Shown here in pieces: positions 1 to 5,446 of a stretch of DNA of 5,471 nucleotides. The first letter of the stretch is position 1. Each line of letters starts with the position of its first letter. The DNA is taken from assembly GCA_010365175.1 (NCBI GenBank), contig JAAFGW010000209.1, positions 1 to 5,471 of the forward strand, read 5' to 3'. The position numbers and the translations under genes were made by a program. Under the pieces are notes generated by a model. The model did not search any database, had not been told where the DNA came from, and saw only the letters and a list, made by a program, of their open reading frames with translations. This stretch comes from Sulfuriferula multivorans (GTDB taxonomy: Bacteria; Pseudomonadota; Gammaproteobacteria; Burkholderiales; Thiobacillaceae).

Positions 1-8
1 AGAGTTCG

Positions 9-135
9 CCCAAATGCAAGGCGCGGAAAAAATTTCGCAGCGCCGCATATGATTGATATGTTAGCAAGCCCGCAAGGGATACCGTCCCCGGTCAGACCGG
101 GGACATAAAATTTTTTCCGCAACGCAGCAGTTGGG
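9..135. repeat. Short inverted-repeat-bounded intergenic unit (MITE-like or dispersed repeat)
   Basis: The unit is bounded by arms at 9-35 and 108-135. Thirteen bases are perfectly complementary (GCGGAAAAAATTT at 23-35 against AAATTTTTTCCGC at 108-120). The similarity continues outward imperfectly to CCCAA at the left end and TTGGG at the right end, giving terminal inverted repeats of about 27-28 bp. Between the arms are a small CATAT/ATATG inverted repeat (46-60), a CCC-GCAA-GGG mini hairpin (69-78) and the perfect palindrome at 84-104. No open reading frame lies inside. The architecture resembles a non-autonomous miniature element or a dispersed intergenic repeat, but one copy in one window cannot prove mobility. 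I see no clear target-site duplication. It could instead be a folded 3' region of a transcript entering from the left. Confidence 0.4.
84..104. repeat. Perfect 21-bp palindrome / strong stem-loop
   Basis: The arm GTCCCCGGTC (84-93) is exactly complementary to GACCGGGGAC (95-104) around a central A. As RNA this gives a 9-bp GC-rich stem with a three-base CAG loop. On the plus strand it is followed by ATAAAA and then six T (111-116), so it could act as an intrinsic terminator for a plus-strand gene entering from the left, although the T tract starts 6 bases after the stem. On the minus strand no T tract follows, so it is a poor terminator for the operon. It could also be a protein-binding palindrome or the core of a REP-like repeat. 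Confidence 0.45.
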
Positions 136-171
136 ATTTATGCCCTTTTCGGGTATGAAATCTGGATTTTT
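135..171 (+). terminator. Possible intrinsic terminator, plus strand
   Basis: GATTTATGCCC (135-145) pairs with GGGTATGAAATC (151-162) around a TTTTC loop. The stem has 11 pairs including one G-U wobble, and one bulged G at 157. Four bases later comes a run of five T (167-171). This would terminate a plus-strand transcript arriving from the left, converging on the metallopeptidase gene that ends at 182. Read on the minus strand, the hairpin is not followed by T residues, so I see no clear terminator for the minus-strand operon. Confidence 0.25.
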
Positions 172-181
172 AGAGGTGCCC

Positions 182-796
182 TTAAATCAGAAACAGTGAA
201 GCACCCATTGTGCGCAATTCAGCGCGTCGTGCAAGCGCATCGGGACACAGGACGGCGACCTGCGCCCAGAAGCGTGGCGAATGATCGAGATGAACAAGGT
301 GCGCGAGCTCGTGCGCCGCAACGTAATCGATCAGCGTAAGCGGCGCCTGCACCAGCCGCCAGTTAAGCCGGACATGGCCACGCTGGGTGCAGCTACCCCA
401 TTGCGTCTGCGCGTTGGATAGCGCAAAACGGCTGGGGGTGCGCCCCAGTTTCTGCGCGATACGGCCGAGCCGCCACGCTAAAAATCGTTCTGCTCGCCCG
501 CGCATCCAGTCTCGGATCAGGGCGTTGGTATCGGCATCGTACGGCGCATCGATACGCAAAGTATCGCCCTGTCGACGCACCTCGCTAAACAACGCGGGGC
601 GGATGTCGAGCCTGAGTGTTCGTCCAAGATAACGCACTGCGTTGAGGGGTTCAGCCGCAGCTTGTGGTGTGCGCAGTTGCATGCGCGTCCAGGCTCGGGT
701 GAGCCAGCTTTGCTGCTGAATCACGTAGTGTTCAATTTCACCGCGCGGCGTACAACTGGGTGCGTGAATACGCACTTCGCATGCGGTGACCGTCAA
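182..796 (-). CDS. YgjP-like (DUF45) M48-family zinc metallopeptidase
   Basis: This is a predicted cytoplasmic zinc metallopeptidase of the YgjP-like family (SprT/WLM-related fold); the substrate is unknown. Numbered from the TTG at 796 (204 residues), the zinc-site motif HELAH is at residues 162-166. It is followed by a third histidine, H172, in the HSPRFW motif that is standard in this family. The upstream WGSC block is at 133-136. There is no signal peptide or membrane segment. The TTG at 794-796 is the only standard start codon in the open frame, but it has no properly spaced Shine-Dalgarno sequence. The frame continues upstream with family-typical sequence (IPYQLRRSRRRR then TLGL) before reaching a TGA at 902-904, so the true protein is probably longer, about 225-235 residues, and its start overlaps plsC. 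The family call is firm; the start is not. It is the last gene of the minus-strand block. Confidence 0.88.
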   Translation of the reverse strand: MTVTACEVRIHAPSCTPRGEIEHYVIQQQSWLTRAWTRMQLRTPQAAAEPLNAVRYLGRTLRLDIRPALFSEVRRQGDTLRIDAPYDADTNALIRDWMRGRAERFLAWRLGRIAQKLGRTPSRFALSNAQTQWGSCTQRGHVRLNWRLVQAPLTLIDYVAAHELAHLVHLDHSPRFWAQVAVLCPDALARRAELRTMGASLFLI

Positions 797-889
797 TCCC
801 AGCGTGCGGCGGCGGCGTGAACGACGCAGCTGATACGGAATGGCGGCGTCACCAATCTGTAGAACGCCGCTATTGGCGCGCGGCAGCAG
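797..889 (-). other. Probable N-terminal extension of the DUF45 metallopeptidase, non-standard start
   Basis: These 31 codons are in frame with the metallopeptidase gene and encode, among others, GVLQIGDAAIPYQLRRS, which matches the usual first beta strands and the Arg-rich turn of YgjP-like proteins. No ATG, GTG or TTG occurs between 797 and the in-frame stop at 902-904. The candidates are two adjacent CTG codons (884-889) and ATT codons (839-841, 854-856). An ACGAGG sequence (minus strand, 896-901) lies 6 bases before the first CTG, which is a reasonable ribosome-binding position. With the CTG at 889 the protein would be 235 residues and overlap plsC by 20 bp. A sequencing error is possible but is not needed to explain the frame. 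Confidence 0.5.
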
Positions 890-1592
890 GGGGCAACCTC
901 GTCATTTCGCCTTCTATCCAGGCTTCCACTTCACGCGTGAGATCAGCCGCGCTTTTGCCGGCAGTTTCGATCGCCGGGCCAATGCTGACCGTGACCGTTC
1001 CGGGGCGTTTGATAAAGGCATTTTTCGGCCAGACTTCGCCAGCGTTGTGCGCCACGGGCACGATGGGGGCACCGGAGTCCGCCGCCAGCCAGCCACCGCC
1101 GATTCCGTAGCGGCCTTTCTCGCCCGGCGCGATACGCGTGCCTTCGGGAAACACCAGCACCCAGAATCCCTGCGCGAGCTTGTCCTTGCCCTGGCTGACG
1201 ATCTGCTTCAGCGCCTCGCGGCCGGCGCCGCGGTCGATGGCGATGGGGGAAAGCATGCGGAACGCCCAGCCGAAAAACGGTACCTTCAGCAGCTCCTGTT
1301 TGATCACCGGCGAGATAGGTGGGAACAGACACAGAAACGCAACCGTTTCCCAGGCCGATTGATGCTTGGCCAGAATGATGGAAGGCTGTGTCGGAAGGTT
1401 TTCGGCGCCCAAAATCACATACTTGATCCCCAGCACCCAACGCGCCAGCCAGATCACCATGTGGTTGTAGCCGGTAATAAGCTGGTAGCGCACATGCGCT
1501 GAAAACGGGAAGCTGAACAAGGCCACCACACTGAAAAACAGCGTCAGCACGGTCTGCAAGACCGCAAAAATCACCGAGCGGAACAGGTTCAT
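870..1592 (-). CDS. plsC: 1-acyl-sn-glycerol-3-phosphate acyltransferase (PlsC family)
   Basis: This membrane enzyme transfers an acyl chain to the 2-position of lysophosphatidic acid, giving phosphatidic acid for phospholipid synthesis. It has 240 residues, the usual size. An N-terminal hydrophobic segment spans about residues 5-30. Acyltransferase motif I is KHQSAWE, with catalytic H77 and E82; this is HX4E instead of the textbook HX4D, a variant I recall as common in proteobacterial members. The PFFG motif is at 105-108, with IAIDR at 117-121. Motif III, FPEGTR, is at 148-153 and motif IV starts at VPV, 178-180. The ATG at 1592 overlaps the gmhB stop codon (ATGA), and no Shine-Dalgarno sequence is visible, so translation is probably coupled to gmhB. 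It could be a paralogue with a different lyso-lipid preference, because many proteobacteria carry several of these genes. Confidence 0.92.
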   Translation of the reverse strand: MNLFRSVIFAVLQTVLTLFFSVVALFSFPFSAHVRYQLITGYNHMVIWLARWVLGIKYVILGAENLPTQPSIILAKHQSAWETVAFLCLFPPISPVIKQELLKVPFFGWAFRMLSPIAIDRGAGREALKQIVSQGKDKLAQGFWVLVFPEGTRIAPGEKGRYGIGGGWLAADSGAPIVPVAHNAGEVWPKNAFIKRPGTVTVSIGPAIETAGKSAADLTREVEAWIEGEMTRLPPAAARQ

Positions 1593-2131
1593 GCCACTGC
1601 CGCAAGCAGGTATTCGACTGCCTCACTCAAATTGGTGAATACCGGGGTGTTCTCGGGCAAGCCGCCCACCTGCAGGGTTTTCTCGCCCTTGCCCGTTCTC
1701 ACCAGAAATGGCCGTGCGCCCACGCTGGCCGCTGCCTGCAAATCACGCAGCGAGTCACCAATCGAGGGCACTCCAATCAGGTCGCGTCCATACCGTGTGG
1801 CGATCTCGTTAAACAGCCCCGTTCTGGGTTTGCGGCAGTCGCAGTCCATATCCGCAGAATGGGGGCAATAAAACACCGCCTCGATGCGCCCACCCGCTTG
1901 CGACACCGCCTTGTGCATCTTGGCGTGGATGGCATTCAGCGTCGCCATCTCGAACAGACCGCGCGCCAGTCCCGACTGATTCGTTGCCACCACCACGCGC
2001 CAGCCTTCGCGCGTCAGCCGCGCGATCGCTTCCAGACTGCCGGGAATGGGCTTCCATTCTTCCGGTGACTTGATGAACTGGTCGGAGCCAATATTGATAA
2101 CGCCGTCGCGGTCGAGAATGATGAGCTTCAT
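1589..2131 (-). CDS. gmhB: D-glycero-beta-D-manno-heptose-1,7-bisphosphate 7-phosphatase
   Basis: This is a cytoplasmic HAD-superfamily phosphatase that removes the 7-phosphate of heptose 1,7-bisphosphate on the way to ADP-heptose for the LPS inner core. It has 180 residues, close to the usual length of about 180-190. The HAD signatures are complete: motif I DRDGVIN with nucleophile D7 and acid/base D9; motif II ATNQSG at 49-54; the K101 region CRKPRTG; and motif IV IGDSLRD with D126 and D130. The GmhB-specific zinc loop CPHSADMDCDC is intact, with C89, H91, C97 and C99 as ligands. This loop separates GmhB from histidinol-phosphatase relatives only in part, so the heptose assignment also rests on the family-wide gene order. 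The ATG lies 9 bp after the glyS stop codon and has no strong Shine-Dalgarno sequence. The anomer preference cannot be read from the sequence. Confidence 0.92.
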   Translation of the reverse strand: MKLIILDRDGVINIGSDQFIKSPEEWKPIPGSLEAIARLTREGWRVVVATNQSGLARGLFEMATLNAIHAKMHKAVSQAGGRIEAVFYCPHSADMDCDCRKPRTGLFNEIATRYGRDLIGVPSIGDSLRDLQAAASVGARPFLVRTGKGEKTLQVGGLPENTPVFTNLSEAVEYLLAAVA

Positions 2132-2140
2132 AGTGTGAGT

Positions 2141-4273
2141 TTAAGCGGCCAGGCGGGAGATGTCAGCCACCCGGTTCATGGTCTGGTGCAACTGGTTCAA
2201 CAAGGCCAGTCGGTTAGCCTTCAGCGCGGGATCATCGGCGTTGACCATCACGCCGTCAAAGAAGGCATCGACAGGGGCTTTGAGAGCGGCCAATGCTTGC
2301 AAGGAAGCAGTGTAATCGCCAGACGAAAACGCAGCATCGGCCGTGGGTACGATCTCACTGAGTGCTGCGAACAGCGCGGATTCCGCCGCTTCGACAAAGC
2401 GTGTCGGATCAATGGCACCGCCCACCTCGCCTTCGGCTTTTTTCAGGATGTTGCCGACGCGTTTGTTGGCGGCGGCAAGCGCGGGGGCTTCGGGCAGGGC
2501 TGAAAAGGCACGCACGGCGTTAAGCTGCTTGGGGACCAGTGCGACTTGCTCAGGCCGCATGCACAGCACCGCATCCACTTCGCTCGCGGTATAGCCCTGG
2601 TCCCGCATCGAGCCACTCAAACGGTCAAACACAAAGGTTTTCACATCAGTGCGGGCATCACCCAACATCCCAGACGGAAACGCAGAAAAAGCTGTGTTGA
2701 CCAGATCAGTCAGACTCAAGGGCAACGATTTCTCGATGAGAATTCTCAATATGCCGAGCGCATGCCGGCGCAAGGCAAACGGATCCTTGTCTCCCGTCGG
2801 AATCTGCCCGATACCGAACAGGCCAACCAGCGTCTCCAGTTTGTCCGCCAGCGCCACGCATACACCGACGTCGTTGCGCGGCAACTCATCGCCTGAAAAA
2901 CGCGGTTTGTAGTGGTCTTCGATGGCGAAGGCGATGTCTTCAGGCAAGCCATCGTGATGCGCATAATAGCGCCCCATGATGCCTTGCAGTTCGGGGAACT
3001 CGCCGACCATGTCGGTCAACAAATCAGCCTTGGCCAACAACGCTGCACGCTCAGCGTGTAACGCCAATTCCTCGTTGCCCAACATCTGACCCAGAGCACG
3101 GGCAATGGTCATCACCCGCTCCGCTCGCTCGCTCTGCGTGCCGAGTTTGTTGTGATACACCACCTTGGCCAGCCCCGCGACACGGGATTCGAGTGTTTTC
3201 TTGCGGTCCTGGTCGAAGAAGAACTTGGCGTCGGCCAAGCGCGGACGCACCACACGCTCGTTACCCTGAATCACCGCCGACGCATCGTCCGGCGAGATGT
3301 TGGACACAATCAAAAATTGGTTGGTCAGCTTGCCGCCTTTATCCAGCAGCGGGAAATACTTCTGGTTTGCCTTCATGGTCAGTATCAGGCATTCCTGCGG
3401 CACTTCAAGATAGGCCGCCTCGAATTTTCCAACCAGCACATTGGGGCGCTCGACCAGCGCAGTCACCTCGTCCAACAGCGCGTCGTCGTCGATCGGTGTA
3501 AAACCCGACGGTGCGGCAGCCGCCTGCAACTGGCGCACGATCTCGGTGCGTCGCTCGGCAAAGCTGGCGATCACCGCGCCGTCGTCTTTCATCTGGCTGG
3601 CGTAGCTGTCGGCACTTTGAATGGACACCGGATTGACGCATGCCTCGAAACGATGACCCTGCGTGTCTCGCCCTGCCTGTAGGCCCAGCACTGATACCGG
3701 CACGATTTCCGTTCCATGTAATGCGATCAGATTGTGGGCTGGTCGTACAAAATCAACAGTTTCCCAACCGTCACCAGACGGATTGGGATATGTCATTATT
3801 TTTGGGATAGGCAGCTTCTCTAGCGCTTCCTCAAGAGCGCCTCCCAATCTGATGAACAAATTGCTTCCAGCAGCCAAATCCTCGCGATGCTTAATAACTT
3901 GCTTCCCACCATCCTCTTCAACAAAAACTCGTTCATCCATCAACCATGCAATGTCTACTTCATCGTGATACATGGAACGCAAGCGTTTCAATAAAGGAGC
4001 TTTAGGTTTACCGTCCTCGTCTAGACCTACCGACGCAGGCATAAGTGTTTTTGGCGGTTGAGGACGAGGCTGCGAAACCAGTCGCACACCTGTGATGTGC
4101 ACGGCTAGCCGTCTAGGTGTGGCAAAGCTTGTCAACTCGGAGTTCGGCTCCAAAAAGTCATTCAGCTCCAAACCTTCAAACACTTTCGAGGCAAATGCAT
4201 CACCCAGCTTTTTCAATGCCTTGGGAGGCAATTCCTCGACAAAGAGCTCGACCAGCAGGCTTTGCGTGCTCAT
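2141..4273 (-). CDS. glyS: Glycine--tRNA ligase, beta subunit
   Basis: This is the large subunit of the alpha2 beta2 glycyl-tRNA synthetase. It binds tRNA-Gly and is needed for aminoacylation, while the alpha subunit carries the class II catalytic core. It has 710 residues; from memory E. coli GlyS has 689. Family landmarks appear in order: LVELFVEELPPKAL at 7-20, ATPRRLAV at 51-58, KLPIPKIM at 153-160, FVRPAH at 175-180, GHRF at 206-209, VVRPRLADAKFFF at 341-353, the HD-like central region with HHDG at 439-442 and PRFSGDELP at 457-465, GDKDPFALRR at 494-503, and the C-terminal DALR-like anticodon-binding segment (about 590-700) including AANKRVGNIL and PVDAFFDGVMV. The start overlaps the glyQ stop as ATGA and has a strong AAGGAGG. 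Codons for about residues 25-185 (3721-4200) are clearly less GC-rich than the rest, which is unusual within one gene. The reading frame is intact. Confidence 0.97.
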   Translation of the reverse strand: MSTQSLLVELFVEELPPKALKKLGDAFASKVFEGLELNDFLEPNSELTSFATPRRLAVHITGVRLVSQPRPQPPKTLMPASVGLDEDGKPKAPLLKRLRSMYHDEVDIAWLMDERVFVEEDGGKQVIKHREDLAAGSNLFIRLGGALEEALEKLPIPKIMTYPNPSGDGWETVDFVRPAHNLIALHGTEIVPVSVLGLQAGRDTQGHRFEACVNPVSIQSADSYASQMKDDGAVIASFAERRTEIVRQLQAAAAPSGFTPIDDDALLDEVTALVERPNVLVGKFEAAYLEVPQECLILTMKANQKYFPLLDKGGKLTNQFLIVSNISPDDASAVIQGNERVVRPRLADAKFFFDQDRKKTLESRVAGLAKVVYHNKLGTQSERAERVMTIARALGQMLGNEELALHAERAALLAKADLLTDMVGEFPELQGIMGRYYAHHDGLPEDIAFAIEDHYKPRFSGDELPRNDVGVCVALADKLETLVGLFGIGQIPTGDKDPFALRRHALGILRILIEKSLPLSLTDLVNTAFSAFPSGMLGDARTDVKTFVFDRLSGSMRDQGYTASEVDAVLCMRPEQVALVPKQLNAVRAFSALPEAPALAAANKRVGNILKKAEGEVGGAIDPTRFVEAAESALFAALSEIVPTADAAFSSGDYTASLQALAALKAPVDAFFDGVMVNADDPALKANRLALLNQLHQTMNRVADISRLAA

Positions 4274-5226
4274 GCGGCCTCCTTCTTCGCGAGTTGCGCG
4301 TTGACTTCATCCGCCCAGGCTTTGGGCGCCATCGGAAAGCCGAGTCGCGCACGGCTATCGAGATACGCTTTCGCCACCGCACGCGCCAGATTGCGAATCC
4401 GGCCAATGTAGGCTGCACGTTCCGTCACCGAAATCGCGCCGCGTGCATCCAGCAGGTTAAAGGTATGCGCGGCTTTCAGCACCTGCTCATACCCCGGCAA
4501 CGCCAGCTGCGCCGCAATCAGTTCCTGCGCCGTTTTTTCGTGCGCGCTAAACGCGGTCAGCAGGAAATCGACATCGCTGTGCTCGAAGTTGTAAGTCGAC
4601 TGCTCGACCTCGTTCTGGTGATACACATCGCGATACGTCAGCCCCTCGGTCCACACCAGGTCGTACACACTTTCCACGCCCTGCAGATACATCGCGAGGC
4701 GCTCGAGGCCGTAGGTAATTTCGCCGGTGATCGGCTTGCAATCAATGCCGCCGACCTGTTGGAAATAAGTGAACTGCGTCACCTCCATGCCGTTCAGCCA
4801 CACTTCCCAGCCCAGCCCCCAGGCGCCCAGCGTCGGGTTTTCCCAGTCGTCCTCGACAAAGCGCACGTCGTTTTTTTTCAGATCGAACCCCAGCGCTTCG
4901 AGCGAGCCGAGATACAACTCCAGAATATCCGCCGGCGCCGGTTTCAACACCACCTGAAACTGGTAGTAATGCTGCAACCGGTTGGGGTTGTCGCCGTAGC
5001 GCCCATCCTTGGGGCGGCGGCTCGGCTGCACGTAGGCGGCTTTCCAAGGTTCCGGGCCGAGGGCGCGCAGAAAAGTGGCGGTATGCGACGTGCCCGCACC
5101 GACTTCCATATCGTAGGGCTGCAGCAGCGCGCAACCGCGCTCGGCCCAGTAGCGTTGCAGGGTAAGGATGGTGTCCTGAAAGGTGGGTTTCACGGCAGAT
5201 ATAGCGGCTTTTCGGGAAAGTCGCAT
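4270..5226 (-). CDS. glyQ: Glycine--tRNA ligase, alpha subunit
   Basis: This is the catalytic alpha subunit of tetrameric glycyl-tRNA synthetase. It activates glycine with ATP and, with GlyS, charges tRNA-Gly in the cytoplasm. Class II signatures are complete: LQPYDMEVGAGTSH at 35-48, QPSRRPKDGRYG at 67-78 followed by NPNRLQHYYQFQ, the motif 2 region RFVEDDWENPTLGAWGLGWE at 122-141, and motif 3 TYGLERLAMY at 171-180. The C-terminal helical part includes AAHTFNLLDARGAISVTER. It has 318 residues; from memory E. coli GlyQ has 303. The ATG at 5226 gives about 11 extra N-terminal residues (MRLSRKAAISA) before the conserved KPTFQD. A GTG at 5191-5193 would start at that block and give a more usual length. 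Neither start has a clear Shine-Dalgarno sequence, so the start is uncertain. It is the first gene of the minus-strand block. Confidence 0.97.
   Translation of the reverse strand: MRLSRKAAISAVKPTFQDTILTLQRYWAERGCALLQPYDMEVGAGTSHTATFLRALGPEPWKAAYVQPSRRPKDGRYGDNPNRLQHYYQFQVVLKPAPADILELYLGSLEALGFDLKKNDVRFVEDDWENPTLGAWGLGWEVWLNGMEVTQFTYFQQVGGIDCKPITGEITYGLERLAMYLQGVESVYDLVWTEGLTYRDVYHQNEVEQSTYNFEHSDVDFLLTAFSAHEKTAQELIAAQLALPGYEQVLKAAHTFNLLDARGAISVTERAAYIGRIRNLARAVAKAYLDSRARLGFPMAPKAWADEVNAQLAKKEAA
4278..4284 (-). promoter_or_regulatory. Shine-Dalgarno of glyS inside the end of glyQ
   Basis: The minus strand reads AAGGAGG here, 4 bases before the glyS ATG at 4271-4273. It is formed by the Lys-Glu-Ala codons at the GlyQ C-terminus. 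Together with the ATGA overlap it fixes the glyS start and suggests matched synthesis of the two subunits. Confidence 0.8.
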
Positions 5227-5321
5227 TTTAACGTGGTTGGAGGGGGTTTTCGTTGTTGGATGTTGCTGGAGACCGCGACGGGCGGATGATCGTTGGCTGG
5301 AGGGTAGCCCGGCGTCTAATT

Positions 5322-5351
5322 ACTATCTCGGCGGTGCCGGGTGGGAATCAA
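5322..5351 (-). promoter_or_regulatory. Candidate sigma-70 promoter for glyQ
   Basis: On the minus strand TTGATT (5346-5351) and GATAGT (5322-5327) are separated by 18 bases; each matches 4 of 6 consensus positions. Transcription would start near 5314 and give a leader of about 90 bases before the ATG at 5226. The matches are weak, and a TATAGT hexamer at 5373-5378 (minus) is an alternative -10 without a good -35. Confidence 0.25.
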
Positions 5352-5363
5352 AGTCAAACCCGG
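5337..5363. repeat. Inverted repeat in the divergent intergenic region
   Basis: CCGGGT (5337-5342) and ACCCGG (5358-5363) are perfectly complementary across a 15-base gap, with one more G-T pair outside. A competing helix is possible between CCCGGC (5308-5313) and GCCGGG (5336-5341), which shares the same middle strand. This could be an operator for a dimeric regulator between the divergent genes, or alternative RNA folds. No T tract follows on either strand, so it is not an intrinsic terminator. Confidence 0.35.
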
Positions 5364-5391
5364 TTGGGTATGACTATAGAGTCTGTAAATT
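5364..5391 (+). promoter_or_regulatory. Weak candidate promoter for the plus-strand gene
   Basis: TTGGGT (5364-5369) and TAAATT (5386-5391) are 16 bases apart, with half to two-thirds consensus matches. Transcription would begin near 5398, just before the predicted hairpin at 5403-5442. The support is only positional. Confidence 0.15.
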
Positions 5392-5402
5392 GAACTGTGT
5401 AA

Positions 5403-5442
5403 CTGCTTTTTGACAAACTGGCGGTTTCCGCCCAAGGAGCAG
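5403..5442 (+). promoter_or_regulatory. Predicted Shine-Dalgarno-sequestering leader hairpin
   Basis: CTGCTTTTT (5403-5411) can pair along its full length with AAGGAGCAG (5434-5442), giving nine pairs including two G-U. The second strand contains the Shine-Dalgarno AAGGAG (5434-5439), 7 bases before the ATG at 5447. Inside, GGCGG (5420-5424) pairs with CCGCC (5428-5432) around a TTT loop, leaving an eight-base GACAAACT on one side and a single C on the other. The fold would hide the ribosome-binding site until it opens, as in translational riboswitches, thermosensors or protein-bound leaders. I do not recognise it as a known class. Confidence 0.4.
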
Positions 5443-5446
5443 ACAC

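Noticed and set aside
77..82. HX4E instead of HX4D in PlsC (residues 77-82) as a sign of inactivity
   Set aside because: I recall the KHQSAWE form as a common variant in proteobacterial homologues; the other motifs are intact. The coordinates given are residue numbers, corresponding to about 1347-1364 in the window.
74..104. Intrinsic terminator of the minus-strand operon at the palindrome
   Set aside because: On the minus strand the stem is followed by GGTATCCC with no T tract, and the A-rich run precedes it instead.
840..1502. A 220-codon plus-strand frame opposite plsC
   Set aside because: It is antisense to an intact PlsC with all catalytic motifs; the translation is low-complexity His/Arg-rich and has no family resemblance.
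3152..3682. A 176-codon plus-strand frame opposite glyS
   Set aside because: It is a shadow of glyS codons, with no ribosome-binding site and no conserved features.
4117..5289. A 390-codon open frame on the plus strand opposite glyQ
   Set aside because: It lies antisense to a clearly conserved GlyQ/GlyS coding region, its product is rich in His, Arg and Gln with no recognisable motif, and it arises from the high GC content of the opposite strand.
5410..5415. Perfect -35 hexamer TTGACA on the plus strand
   Set aside because: The matching -10 position falls on the Shine-Dalgarno region (around 5433-5438) and does not resemble TATAAT; a start there would leave no leader.
5403..5446. Possible known SAM-II, SAM-V or SAM/SAH riboswitch
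   Set aside because: The GGAGCA end and the GC-rich hairpin are reminiscent, but the core sequences and pseudoknot strands I remember are not present, and the downstream gene is not identified.
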